Shown in pieces: positions 1 through 6,137 of a stretch of DNA of 33,300 nt. Under the pieces are notes generated by a model that worked only from the letters and a program-made list of their open reading frames with translations, made no database searches and was not told the origin of the DNA. The DNA lies in IMG/VR virus record IMGVR_UViG_3300036716_000145, positions 1-33,300 of that record. One strand, 5' to 3'. A program made the translations under genes and the position numbers. Every line of letters begins with the position of its first letter. Positions within the stretch are counted from its first letter, which is position 1. This DNA is from a virus.

Positions 1-338
1 TTGCCTTCCAGATTATTCCGCCTGTCTAGCGTTATTCCTCTACTAGAGCTTTCATGGTAAGTCACATTACTTTCCTCATCGTATTCATATTTAACCCAGT
101 CACCGTCAGAGTATTCAATATAAGTCTGATTACCTTCGTCATCGTATTCAGTTTTCACCCGTTCACCGTCAGAGTTCTCAGTGCAAGTCACATTACCTTG
201 AGTATCGTATTCATATTTCACCCACCAACCGTTAGAGTATTCGATATAAATACGATTACCCTTATCATCGTAGAGTTCTAACCAATCATTAACGACACCA
301 AACCTTTGTTCGTATGCCTTCCTGAAATCTGTTGCCAT
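1..338 (-). CDS. YD-like repeat protein, partial at window edge (5' part)
   Basis: This reading frame starts at ATG 338 and runs off the window at base 1 without a stop. Joined in frame to 33160-33112 it gives a 128-residue protein. The N-terminus (MATDFRKAYEQRFGVV) matches the neighbour at 338-661. The middle consists of 21-residue units with the pattern YDxxGNxxYxExSDGxWxKYE, encoded by 63-bp DNA repeats at 61-123, 124-186 and 187-249. The units resemble YD (RHS-type) repeats, which form beta-strand stacks, but no RHS shell or toxin domain is present. There is no signal peptide or membrane segment. The start overlaps the upstream stop (TGATG), so translation is probably coupled. Function is unknown; the position downstream of SSB makes it an early gene. 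Confidence 0.75.
   Translation of the reverse strand, partial: MATDFRKAYEQRFGVVNDWLELYDDKGNRIYIEYSNGWWVKYEYDTQGNVTCTENSDGERVKTEYDDEGNQTYIEYSDGDWVKYEYDEESNVTYHESSSRGITLDRRNNLEG
61..249 (-). repeat. Three tandem 63-bp coding repeats
   Basis: Units at 61-123, 124-186 and 187-249 share blocks such as ATCGTATTCA and CACCGTCAGAG. Each encodes 21 residues of the YD-like repeat protein. The related gene at 338-661 carries the same 63-bp period. Confidence 0.8.
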
Positions 339-661
339 CACTTTATCCCTGTTAGTTTATATTCTTTACCCTGGATAGTTGCAATTTTGCCTTCCAGATT
401 ATTTCGCTTGTCTAGCGTTATTCCTCTTTCAGAGTCCTCTTTATAAATCGGATTACCTTCCTCATCGTATTCCCGTTTTTCCCAACAACTGTCAGATTCC
501 TCACGATAAGTCTGATTACCTTTAGCATCGTATTCATATTTCCACCACTTACCGTTACAATGCTCACAATAAATCAAATTACCTTCAGCATCGTAGAGTT
601 TTAACCAACCCTCAACAACACCAAATTTTCGTTCGTATGACTTCCTAAATTCTGTTGCCAT
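338..661 (-). CDS. YD-like repeat protein, 107 residues, paralogue of its neighbour
   Basis: This complete small protein is related to the split gene at the window ends. Both share the N-terminus (MAT-FRK-YE--FGVV), the 21-residue units (EYDxxGNxxYxE) and the C-terminus (RGITLD-RNNLEGKIATI-GKEY-L). It is exactly 21 residues, one unit, shorter than the 128-residue paralogue. The start ATG overlaps a TAA (TAATG) and the stop TGA overlaps the next ATG (TGATG), so the paralogues are co-translated. The Shine-Dalgarno AGGAG lies in a remnant of a third copy upstream. No catalytic motif is visible. A binding or inhibitor role is possible but is a guess. Confidence 0.8.
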   Translation of the reverse strand: MATEFRKSYERKFGVVEGWLKLYDAEGNLIYCEHCNGKWWKYEYDAKGNQTYREESDSCWEKREYDEEGNPIYKEDSERGITLDKRNNLEGKIATIQGKEYKLTGIK

Positions 662-705
662 TACTTTATCTCCTTTAGTTTATATTCTTTTAGCCCGTTT
701 ATACG
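661..705 (-). pseudogene. Remnant 3' end of a third YD-repeat paralogue
   Basis: Read on the minus strand this stretch translates as INGLKEYKLKEIK-stop, close to the C-termini of the two intact paralogues (IQGKEYKLTGIK and IDGKEYQLTKVK). The underlying DNA is also alike, apart from a three-base insertion. No matching upstream gene body exists: the SSB gene ends at 749. I infer a duplication in which only the tail survives. The tail supplies the AGGAG ribosome site and the overlapping stop for the gene at 338-661. The rest of the gap, 706-748, shows nothing recognisable. Confidence 0.45.
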
Positions 706-748
706 CCACAGGTGGGCTAGTCCTGCTATGAAGGAATTTAAACCTCGG

Positions 749-1039
749 CTAGAAAGGGATATCTTCAGCGGGTAACTCAGCCATTTGAGGCTTATCCATA
801 GAAGATTGGCCGCCATCAGTGTAGAAAACCTTAACATTACCCAAGATAGGAGTCTGGACACCCCTCTCTCGCTCTTCTTTGTCTACACTTTGACTGATAA
901 AGCCGTTGTTTTCATACTGGTCAGCAACCATAGTGTCTACAAACGTAGTGAGATCAAGGTAAGTACCCTTTTCACCCTTGTATAGACGCCCTTTATCGAT
1001 CTTTGTTACATCAATTCTTACTGATAATCCTACTTTCAT
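749..1039 (-). CDS. ssb: Probable single-stranded DNA-binding protein
   Basis: A 96-residue protein whose C-terminus is PAEDIPF, the acidic tip used by SSB proteins to recruit partner enzymes. The N-terminal half (MKVGLSVRIDVTKID, then GTYLDLTTFVDT) has the beta-strand pattern expected of a small OB fold and resembles short phage SSB-like proteins. It should coat single-stranded DNA during replication and annealing. It follows the exonuclease with an ATGA overlap and completes a recombination module of annealing protein, exonuclease and SSB. It is much shorter than bacterial SSB (about 170 residues). The fold assignment is inference; the C-terminal tip is directly visible. Confidence 0.7.
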   Translation of the reverse strand: MKVGLSVRIDVTKIDKGRLYKGEKGTYLDLTTFVDTMVADQYENNGFISQSVDKEERERGVQTPILGNVKVFYTDGGQSSMDKPQMAELPAEDIPF

Positions 1040-1674
1040 TTTAAATTCTCCGTTTCATTTACAATAATATCAACAGCTTTTTGTACTTCAGCCGCCAACT
1101 TCTCTATGTACTCATCATCACGTTTCACTCTTACGATAAGGTGGGGTAGTTCTTCAGAGTACGCCATTAAATCCCACCAACTACGCCCAGTAATCATCAT
1201 ACAGCCCTGCACTTGTTGTTTGTATTTGTTGATAAACGATTTATTGTTACGATGATAGCCTATCATTGTCGAATTTGCCGGACATTTAATTTCTAAACCA
1301 CCATCTTCACCCACCAAACCGTCAGGTGAACACCCAAACTCCCCAGAAGGATCAAGAATAAACCCATATTCGGTTACTTTTTGCTCAGTTATAAACTCGT
1401 AATGTTCTCTGGCTTCTGGTTCTAGCCTTGTTCCCCTCTCCATGTGTTCAGTAACGTAGATAGGAACACGAACACCAGTTAATCTCTCAGCTATTAACTC
1501 ATTTATGTAGCCATCAGCCTGAGAACTAGCCTTCCCTGCGGAAGTAATCAGCTTATTGAACATGGAAGCAGATGGTCTACCCACTTTAGAGGCAAACCAC
1601 TCGTCACTTCCTTGCTCATGGTCTCCTATTAACAGGGGAGTATTATTTATGTGGTACGTTTTAAATAAAAACAT
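1036..1674 (-). CDS. YqaJ-type (lambda Exo-like) recombination exonuclease
   Basis: A 212-residue PD-(D/E)xK nuclease of the YqaJ family. An N-terminal GSDEWF motif (22-27) is followed by RLEPEARE (83-90), the catalytic Asp in SPDG (116-119), Glu128-x-Lys130 in LEIKCP, and Gln153-154 in the YKQQVQG helix. These are the residues that bind two metal ions and cut one DNA strand from double-strand ends. The enzyme would resect DNA 5' to 3' so that the adjacent DUF1071-type protein can anneal the tails. The start at 1674 lies four bases after the upstream stop with AGGG as a weak ribosome site; the stop overlaps the SSB start. Confidence 0.9.
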   Translation of the reverse strand: MFLFKTYHINNTPLLIGDHEQGSDEWFASKVGRPSASMFNKLITSAGKASSQADGYINELIAERLTGVRVPIYVTEHMERGTRLEPEAREHYEFITEQKVTEYGFILDPSGEFGCSPDGLVGEDGGLEIKCPANSTMIGYHRNNKSFINKYKQQVQGCMMITGRSWWDLMAYSEELPHLIVRVKRDDEYIEKLAAEVQKAVDIIVNETENLK

Positions 1675-1677
1675 TAC

Positions 1678-2220
1678 TCAAACCCTATTAGCCTTAGCAC
1701 TCAGTGCCGCTACAGCTTTAGAATAGTGTACAGCTAACATCTCATCCACTGAGGTTGCTTTGAAGTGCTTGAGAAAGACTTTAACATCTACCCCATGCTC
1801 TTCGATTAGCACTTTGATCTCTTTAGCCTGATCCTCAGACACTACAGCATTTTGTACAGCTTGCGGCAAGTCTTCCCCTGCGTAGATGTAAGCACCTAGC
1901 CCATGCATGGCAATAGCTTTAACTAAACAGCGCATACGAGCATCAGAAATGTCTCTGGATGTAGGATTAGGAACAGCTTTATTCCTATTATCCATGACTG
2001 GTAGCCACATAGAGTGTGTTTTCTCTTTCACTGTGACCGATACGTTGACTTCACAAGTACCATTCTCAAGAAAGGAAGGAGGACAGTATGTGTAGCTTGA
2101 GTCAGGGTAGTGTTCCATCAAAGTAGACCATGCCCATGCCCATGACAGGTAAGACAAGTTGCCTTTCTTCTCAATGTTTTTTGATACGTCTATTGCTGAT
2201 AATGTTTTCCATGTACTCAT
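1678..2220 (-). CDS. Single-strand annealing protein, Sak3/DUF1071 family
   Basis: A 180-residue recombinase. Signature stretches are NLSYLSWAWAW (21-31), LPVMDNRNK (73-81), and RCLVKAIAMHGLGAYIYAGEDLP (about 97-119), all typical of the DUF1071 (Sak3-like) annealing proteins. It would pair complementary single strands made by the YqaJ exonuclease, for recombination and for making concatemers or circles. The C-terminal 60 residues look like a small helical domain. The start is chosen at the ATGA overlap with the upstream gene, behind GTAGGAGC. Confidence 0.87.
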   Translation of the reverse strand: MSTWKTLSAIDVSKNIEKKGNLSYLSWAWAWSTLMEHYPDSSYTYCPPSFLENGTCEVNVSVTVKEKTHSMWLPVMDNRNKAVPNPTSRDISDARMRCLVKAIAMHGLGAYIYAGEDLPQAVQNAVVSEDQAKEIKVLIEEHGVDVKVFLKHFKATSVDEMLAVHYSKAVAALSAKANRV

Positions 2221-2426
2221 CTTATTGCTCCTACTTGTTGTTCGTGGGCATACTGTTGACCGTACCCTTGGTAGTATTCATCTGACTCTCCGTAGTCCGC
2301 TCCGTAACCATGTACGCAATCGTACTCGCCTCTCTCAAAGTCTGAGAAACTTTCCAACATCAGGTTAATGTAGATGTTGCCATCTTCAGGTGGGTTAGTT
2401 CTGTTTGGGTCTTCGTACTGTTTCAT
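2217..2426 (-). CDS. Small acidic Tyr/Gly-rich protein, first gene of the left minus operon
   Basis: A 69-residue acidic protein, rich in Tyr, Gly and Gln in its second half (YGADYGESDEYYQGYGQQY), probably disordered there. No family recognised. It has a good ribosome site (ACAGGAGATAGAC before ATG) and is the first gene behind the divergent promoter region. Its stop overlaps the start of the annealing protein gene by ATGA. Position suggests early expression with the recombination genes. Confidence 0.7.
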   Translation of the reverse strand: MKQYEDPNRTNPPEDGNIYINLMLESFSDFERGEYDCVHGYGADYGESDEYYQGYGQQYAHEQQVGAIR

Positions 2427-2545
2427 GTCTATCTCCTGTTGTTGTTTGTCATAGTATAATGGACTACGGTTAACTAGATGTCAACAAAAGATTGACTAGA
2501 GATTAAAATTAATTTACAGTTCGCATTTACTACTAAGGAGTTAAC
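2427..2545. promoter_or_regulatory. Divergent early promoters with candidate operators
   Basis: Minus-strand promoter: TTGACA at 2484-2479 with CATTAT at 2461-2456, spacing 17 (alternative -10 TATACT at 2458-2453, spacing 20). Plus-strand promoter: TTGACT at 2492-2497 and TACAGT at 2515-2520, spacing 17. Two 15-bp imperfect dyads overlap the -35 boxes: TTAACTAGATGTCAA (2470-2484) and, inverted, TTAATCTCTAGTCAA (2506-2492). Their centres are 22 bp apart, about two helical turns on one DNA face. They are candidate operators for the XRE protein at 2546. The gene start is preceded by AAGGAGTTAAC. Confidence 0.6.
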
Positions 2546-2746
2546 ATGGACATCAACAAATCGATCGATCATTTTATGTATGAGTTACGTTTAAATCAAA
2601 GTCAGCTTGCAGTCAATGCAGGGTTGGACATTGCTACCCTAAGTTTAATTAGAAACAACCACCGATCTCCAAACATGAAGACACTAACTAAACTAGCTAA
2701 TGCTTGTGAAGTTAAGGTTAGCGAGTTCATTGCGGTAGGTGAGTAA
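2546..2746 (+). CDS. XRE/Cro-like helix-turn-helix regulator
   Basis: A 66-residue DNA-binding protein formed almost entirely of an XRE helix-turn-helix. The sequence LNQSQLAVNAGLDIATLSLI (about 16-35) gives the two helices, and the tail TLTKLANACEVKVSEF is the standard closing helix of this family. It lacks the C-terminal cleavage domain of a CI repressor, so a Cro-like role is more likely. It sits next to the divergent promoters and their dyad operators, and is translationally coupled to the initiator gene (TAATG). With no integrase in the window, it probably times early gene expression rather than maintaining integrated lysogeny. Confidence 0.85.
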   Translation: MDINKSIDHFMYELRLNQSQLAVNAGLDIATLSLIRNNHRSPNMKTLTKLANACEVKVSEFIAVGE

Positions 2747-3432
2747 TGGAGAAGCCATCCTATTTTGCTATCCTTACTGCTGATGTGCGTTATGACAAGA
2801 CATTGAAGCCATTGGCTAGATTGTTGTACGCAGAGATCACTGCGCTGTGCAACAAAGAAGGCTACTGTTGGTCTAGTAATCAATACTTTGCTGATCTCTA
2901 TGAGGTAGACCCTAAGACTGTGAGTGGTTGGATAGGACAGCTAAAGACAAAAGGATACATTACAGTACAACTTGAATACAAAGAAGGTACTAAGCAAGTC
3001 CTTAAAAGATACATAAGAATTAACGAGGGGGGTATGGATAAAATAATGGATACCCTCCCCATTAAAAAATGTATACCCTCCCCACAAAATGATGGGGACC
3101 CTCCCCATAAAATAATGGAGGATAATAAGACAATTAATAATACATTTAATAATACAACTAATAAGGGGACTCGTTTCACTCCTCCCAGTGTTGATGAAGT
3201 TAATGATTATTGTAATCAAAGGAACAATTTAGTTGATCCACAAACCTTTATTGATTTCTATCAAGCAAAGGGATGGATGGTAGGCAAGAACAAGATGAAA
3301 GATTGGAAGGCTTGCGTGAGAACGTGGGAAACTAACCGCAAACAGAGATCTAAACCCAAACAACAGGGGACAATAAAAGATAGATCTATTGAAGATGCAC
3401 TAACAGACACATCATGGGCGAATTTATTATGA
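2746..3432 (+). CDS. Lambda O-like replication initiator protein
   Basis: A 228-residue protein in two parts. Residues about 1-90 form a winged helix-turn-helix (LARLLYAEITAL, then SSNQYFADLYEVDPKTVSGWIGQLKTKG), the fold of phage O-like and RepA-type initiators. Residues about 150-210 carry FTPPSVDEVNDYC, then FIDFYQAKGWMVGKNKMKDWKACVRTWE, a domain common at the C-terminus of such initiators. The linker (about 100-122) is encoded by three 23-bp iterons, the arrangement known from the lambda O gene. It should bind these and recruit the host helicase. No separate helicase loader like lambda P was recognised. Confidence 0.8.
   Translation: MEKPSYFAILTADVRYDKTLKPLARLLYAEITALCNKEGYCWSSNQYFADLYEVDPKTVSGWIGQLKTKGYITVQLEYKEGTKQVLKRYIRINEGGMDKIMDTLPIKKCIPSPQNDGDPPHKIMEDNKTINNTFNNTTNKGTRFTPPSVDEVNDYCNQRNNLVDPQTFIDFYQAKGWMVGKNKMKDWKACVRTWETNRKQRSKPKQQGTIKDRSIEDALTDTSWANLL
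3043..3170 (+). other. Putative replication origin: three 23-bp iterons plus AT-rich segment
   Basis: CCCTCCCCA occurs at 3053-3061, 3076-3084 and 3099-3107, exactly 23 bp apart. The flanks are conserved too: each core is preceded by A-rich sequence with ATG and followed by an AAA run. A fourth partial copy (AATAATGGA) follows without the core. Downstream, about 3115-3165 is very AT-rich (for example ATTAATAATACATTTAATA), suited to strand opening. The order iterons then AT-rich DNA, inside the initiator gene, matches lambda ori. Confidence 0.65.
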
Positions 3433-3935
3433 AACACGATAGCAGAACAATTTTAATTGAGTACAATGGTAAAAATCCTAAGCTAACATCAGGTACATTC
3501 TACAGCAGGGACGAGTTGGCTAAAGCATTTGGCGTATCTAAAACATTTGTATGCGAGCGATTAAAAGACAGGGCAAGCGCTAGAGACAGTTACTTTAAAA
3601 AAATTAAGCGCGTTCAAGTTGAATTTAATGGCAATCAACATCAAAAAAAATTAATGACTTTTGTAGGCGATGATGATCGGTTTAATGCAGGAGAAAAATA
3701 CACATTAAAAACAATATCAGAAATTACTGGTATCAAAGAAAACGCATTAAGCAAAAGAATTGGTAAGGCTACTGTGTTTAATAGCCATCATGTCAGACCA
3801 ACTTCTAAGCATCAAAATTATGGAGGAGATAGAGTGAAAAAAATTTATCCTGCTAAAAAAATTCCTGTTGTAACTAGCGTATTTGAAAGTCACGTTGAAT
3901 TTATAAGCGCAAAATGGTTAAAAAGGAAACTCTAA
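3429..3935 (+). CDS. Unknown protein with two helix-turn-helix-like segments
   Basis: I do not recognise the family. From ATG 3429 the protein has 168 residues. ATG 3429 is chosen because it overlaps the initiator stop as ATGA; an in-frame ATG at 3414 is possible. Two stretches look like DNA-binding helix-turn-helices: SRDELAKAFGVSKTFVCERL near the N-terminus and TLKTISEITGIKENALSKRI in the middle. Each is preceded by a short strand pair (LIEYNG, VEFNGN), suggesting an internal duplication. The C-terminus is basic. The place after the O-like gene fits a replication accessory or regulator, but this is inference. Confidence 0.75.
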   Translation: MKHDSRTILIEYNGKNPKLTSGTFYSRDELAKAFGVSKTFVCERLKDRASARDSYFKKIKRVQVEFNGNQHQKKLMTFVGDDDRFNAGEKYTLKTISEITGIKENALSKRIGKATVFNSHHVRPTSKHQNYGGDRVKKIYPAKKIPVVTSVFESHVEFISAKWLKRKL

Positions 3936-4354
3936 TGGGTGAAGCGTACACAGTAAACACTGAACAGAAGAAAGAACTGTTTAAGAAGTTTGTCGATGAG
4001 TTGTTTGAAGACAAGCAGTACATTACTTTTCGGTACACGTTTGGTAAGCCACGATCACTAAAGCAACAATCGGCACTGGAAGTCTATTTTAAAGAAGCGG
4101 CTAAGAAGCTAAATGATGCAGGTATTTACCACAAGATGAACAGTCAGTTTATAAAGGGTGACATTGAAATACCTTGGACACAAGAATCATTTAAATTATT
4201 CTGGAAGCAGATTCAAAACACCATGTACGGCATAGAATCTACTACAGAGATACACTCGGACAAGGTAGCTAAAGTATATGACGCTATCAATCGGGGTTTA
4301 GTGGAGCGAACAGGTATACACATACCATTCCCCTCAAAAGATATGACTGATTAG
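3935..4354 (+). CDS. Conserved phage protein, possibly NinB-like recombination factor
   Basis: A 139-residue protein. The stretch RSLKQQSALEVYFKEAAKKL recalls the RSLDQN motif of NinB (lambda Orf). IPWTQESFKLFWKQIQNTMYG, STTEI and the C-terminal VYDAINRG, GIHIPFPS belong to a widespread phage family usually found beside recombination genes. NinB-type proteins bind single-stranded DNA and SSB and help load annealing proteins. NinG follows nearby, as in lambda. The start is set at ATG 3935 (TAATG overlap, AAGGAA ribosome site) rather than the upstream ATG 3914. The NinB assignment is tentative. Confidence 0.6.
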   Translation: MGEAYTVNTEQKKELFKKFVDELFEDKQYITFRYTFGKPRSLKQQSALEVYFKEAAKKLNDAGIYHKMNSQFIKGDIEIPWTQESFKLFWKQIQNTMYGIESTTEIHSDKVAKVYDAINRGLVERTGIHIPFPSKDMTD

Positions 4355-4362
4355 GAGTTAAC

Positions 4363-4476
4363 ATGGATACTTTATTAGGCATTGGATGGCTCATACTTAT
4401 GGGATTATTTGTAAAAGGTTACTGGGATCTAATCAGAGATGAACAAAAAGAATGGGAAAAGAAAAACAAACGCTAG
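4363..4476 (+). CDS. Small membrane protein, 37 residues
   Basis: A short ORF with a strong ribosome site (TTAGGAGTTAAC before ATG, identical in its core to that of the XRE gene). Residues 4-19 (LLGIGWLILMGLFVKG) form one membrane segment, followed by a charged tail (RDEQKEWEKKNKR). It is a typical single-pass phage micropeptide. Role unknown. Confidence 0.6.
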   Translation: MDTLLGIGWLILMGLFVKGYWDLIRDEQKEWEKKNKR

Positions 4477-4590
4477 GGTATACTCTGTGAAGGGTTCTAG
4501 AAGGGCGATTAAAGGGCTTGTAGAGCTTTCTAAGAGAGTTTAGGGATAAATATGATCTACCCCACAGGGTATGGTAAAATGAGGTTATTT

Positions 4591-4995
4591 ATGGCTGTTA
4601 CATTACGTTCTAAGTGTTTGACTGCAATACAGAAATTGGCACGAATCTCTGCCGCAGATGAGTATGGACTGGTTCAATGTGTATCTTGTGATAAGAGAAT
4701 GCACTGGAAGGAATGTGATGGTGGTCACTACATAGCTAAGGGTAGTAGTTCTTACTGGGCATTAGAGTTTAAGAATGTCCACCCCCAGTGCAAGGGCTGT
4801 AACGCCTTTGGTATGTCCAAGGGTAGTGCAGAAGGACAGTACACACTATGGATGATCGATAAGTACGGTGAGGACTTTGTTCGGCAGATGCACCGAGACA
4901 AAAGAAAGATTAAGAAGCTGTACACTGCTGATTACAGGGATATGTTAAAAGAGTTTAATGATTTAATTAAATACCATGAGGATAGGTTGTTATGA
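4591..4995 (+). CDS. ninG: NinG-like (Rap) recombination endonuclease
   Basis: A 134-residue protein with the NinG zinc/HNH-like core: Cys30-x2-Cys33, GGHY (44-47), NVHPQC (62-67), Cys70-Asn71. It ends in a charged helical region. NinG/Rap resolves branched recombination intermediates. Lambda NinG has an extra N-terminal zinc domain that is absent here, as in many short environmental phage homologues. ATG 4591 is chosen because it has GAGG at the right distance and begins MAVTLRSKC; an in-frame ATG at 4552 would add 13 unconvincing residues. Its stop overlaps the next start (ATGA). Confidence 0.85.
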   Translation: MAVTLRSKCLTAIQKLARISAADEYGLVQCVSCDKRMHWKECDGGHYIAKGSSSYWALEFKNVHPQCKGCNAFGMSKGSAEGQYTLWMIDKYGEDFVRQMHRDKRKIKKLYTADYRDMLKEFNDLIKYHEDRLL

Positions 4996-5228
4996 GTAAT
5001 TTCTTAAATGATCTGCGGAGCAAGGCTATTGATTTAAAGATGGATCATATACCAGTACAGATGGATTCTATCTTTGAGGCTGTGCTGTATGGCTCTGCCC
5101 TCCCTGCTTATGCAGTAGAAGAGATAGATTTAATCTGGTCTGAGGTAGAGGCTGAACAAGAGGCTTTAGCTGAACCACCAACAGATGAAGAATTAAGGTT
5201 GCATCACCCTACGTTTAGTGTAGAATAG
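4992..5228 (+). CDS. Hypothetical acidic protein
   Basis: A 78-residue acidic protein with no recognised family. It begins MSNFLNDLRSKAIDLKMDHI and has Glu-rich helices near the C-terminus (WSEVEAEQEALAEPPTDEEL). It overlaps the end of ninG by ATGA, so it is probably translated with it. It is the last gene before the spacer with a terminator. Confidence 0.65.
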   Translation: MSNFLNDLRSKAIDLKMDHIPVQMDSIFEAVLYGSALPAYAVEEIDLIWSEVEAEQEALAEPPTDEELRLHHPTFSVE

Positions 5229-5340
5229 ATTAATAGCTAGTCAGGTTTCCACTTTTCTCGCTATCTGGTTTAGGTGTCTCACCACCTGAATCAAACCAAA
5301 TATAATTTTCTATTTCATGTGTGTTACCTAGCGTTGTTTT

Positions 5341-5361
5341 GCCCCTTCGGGGGCTTTTTTT
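5341..5361 (+). terminator. Rho-independent terminator
   Basis: Stem GCCCC (5341-5345) pairs with GGGGC (5350-5354) around a TTCG tetraloop and is followed by seven T. It ends the transcript of 2546-5228. The upstream spacer 5229-5340 contains an imperfect dyad (AGGTGTCTCACCACCT, 5271-5286) and no gene I can support. Confidence 0.85.
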
Positions 5362-5363
5362 GG

Positions 5364-5369
5364 TATAAT
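5364..5369 (+). promoter_or_regulatory. Perfect TATAAT -10 box directly behind the terminator
   Basis: TATAAT lies three bases after the terminator T-run and only six bases before ATG 5376. A possible -35, TTGCCC (5339-5344), is inside the terminator stem with a long spacing of 19. If used, transcription would start at or next to the ATG, giving a nearly leaderless mRNA. Confidence 0.45.
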
Positions 5370-5375
5370 CAGAGC

Positions 5376-5654
5376 ATGGAAAAGAAAAGTCTCTTAAAAA
5401 GAATTGGCGTATCTGGGTACAATAAACCCAAGCGTACACCTAACCACCCTACTAAGTCACACGTTGTTGTTGCCAAGTCTGGTAGTCAGGTAAAGACTAT
5501 TCGCTATGGACAACAAGGCGTATCAGGTGCAGGCTCTAATCCTAAGTCAGAGAAACAGAAGGCTAGACGTAAATCATTCAAGGCTCGACACGCAAAGAAC
5601 ATAGCTAAGGGCAAAATGTCTGCGGCATATTGGGCTAATAAGAGTAAATGGTAA
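5376..5654 (+). CDS. Conserved basic phage protein (92 residues)
   Basis: A strongly basic protein: KRIGVSGYNKPKRTP, then KSHVVVAKSG, KTIRYGQQGVSGAG and a C-terminal block KARRKSFKARHAKNIAKGKM followed by SAAYWANKSKW. I recognise this as a conserved small protein in many environmental phages; its function is not established. Charge and size suggest nucleic acid binding. ATG 5376 is preferred over an in-frame start at 5274, which would put the terminator inside the gene. No clear Shine-Dalgarno precedes the ATG. It is coupled to the next gene by TAATG. Confidence 0.8.
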   Translation: MEKKSLLKRIGVSGYNKPKRTPNHPTKSHVVVAKSGSQVKTIRYGQQGVSGAGSNPKSEKQKARRKSFKARHAKNIAKGKMSAAYWANKSKW

Positions 5655-5812
5655 TGAAAGGTTTATACGCAAACATACACGCTAAGAGAAAGAGAATAGC
5701 CGCAGGGTCTGGTGAGAAGATGCGTAAGGTTGGGTCTAAAGGCGCGCCTACAGCCAAGGCATTCAGGAAGTCTAAGAAGACAGCAAAGAGTCTGCTTAGT
5801 AAGTCCAAATAA
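5654..5812 (+). CDS. Small conserved basic phage protein (52 residues)
   Basis: A 52-residue Lys/Arg-rich protein beginning MKGLYANIHAKRKRIAAGSG and containing RKVGSKGAPTAKAFRKSKK. This N-terminal pattern recurs in small proteins of many phages. Function unknown; the charge suggests nucleic acid or virion packing. It begins in the TAATG overlap with the previous gene. Its 3' end overlaps the end of the endolysin gene on the other strand by 17 bases, so no terminator separates the converging operons. Confidence 0.75.
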   Translation: MKGLYANIHAKRKRIAAGSGEKMRKVGSKGAPTAKAFRKSKKTAKSLLSKSK

Positions 5813-6137
5813 CAGGCATAGTCTTTCTAGTGTCTACATGGATGAAGGTCTTAGCTACCCCTATCCCATTAAATCCCATTGACTGAGCGTTCTTTATAAT
5901 CTGGTACGCTTCGTTACCGTTATTTATTTTAATGTCTGCCGCTATACCTTGTCCGTGGGTTCCAACCTTTGCCTTTCTAGCTTCAATGCTGTGTGTCTTA
6001 TCCCTGTAACCACTGGTGATGATAAACGGAAATCCGCATACATGACGCAACTCATCCAGCTTATCCATAAAATCAGTACACATCTCATTGTTGCCTGTCT
6101 CCTGACAATCAAAGTCTTTTAACTTGAAGTATCTCAT
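5796..6137 (-). CDS. Endolysin, M15-type zinc peptidase
   Basis: A 113-residue single-domain cell-wall peptidase. SGYRD (42-46) is the substrate-side motif, His61 and Asp68 in THGQGIAADI and His100 in FIHVD are the expected zinc ligands of the M15A group (D-Ala-D-Ala carboxypeptidase/endopeptidase-like). There is no signal peptide and no wall-binding domain, so export depends on a holin. It is the last gene of the late operon, and its start overlaps the stop of the holin gene. It would cut peptide cross-links of peptidoglycan. Confidence 0.9.
   Translation of the reverse strand: MRYFKLKDFDCQETGNNEMCTDFMDKLDELRHVCGFPFIITSGYRDKTHSIEARKAKVGTHGQGIAADIKINNGNEAYQIIKNAQSMGFNGIGVAKTFIHVDTRKTMPVIWTY

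Noticed and set aside
54-281. Plus-strand ORF of 75 codons with repeats
   Set aside because: It is the antisense reading of the 63-bp coding repeats; no ribosome site, and the minus frame has a consistent protein family.
3043-3112. CRISPR-like regular spacing of GC-rich repeats
   Set aside because: Only three 9-base cores at a 23-bp period inside a coding frame, no 20-35 bp spacers and no cas genes; iterons explain them.
5230-5439. Minus-strand ORF across the 5341 terminator
   Set aside because: It would translate through a hairpin terminator and opposite a promoter, and its protein resembles nothing; the plus-strand gene at 5376 is well supported.
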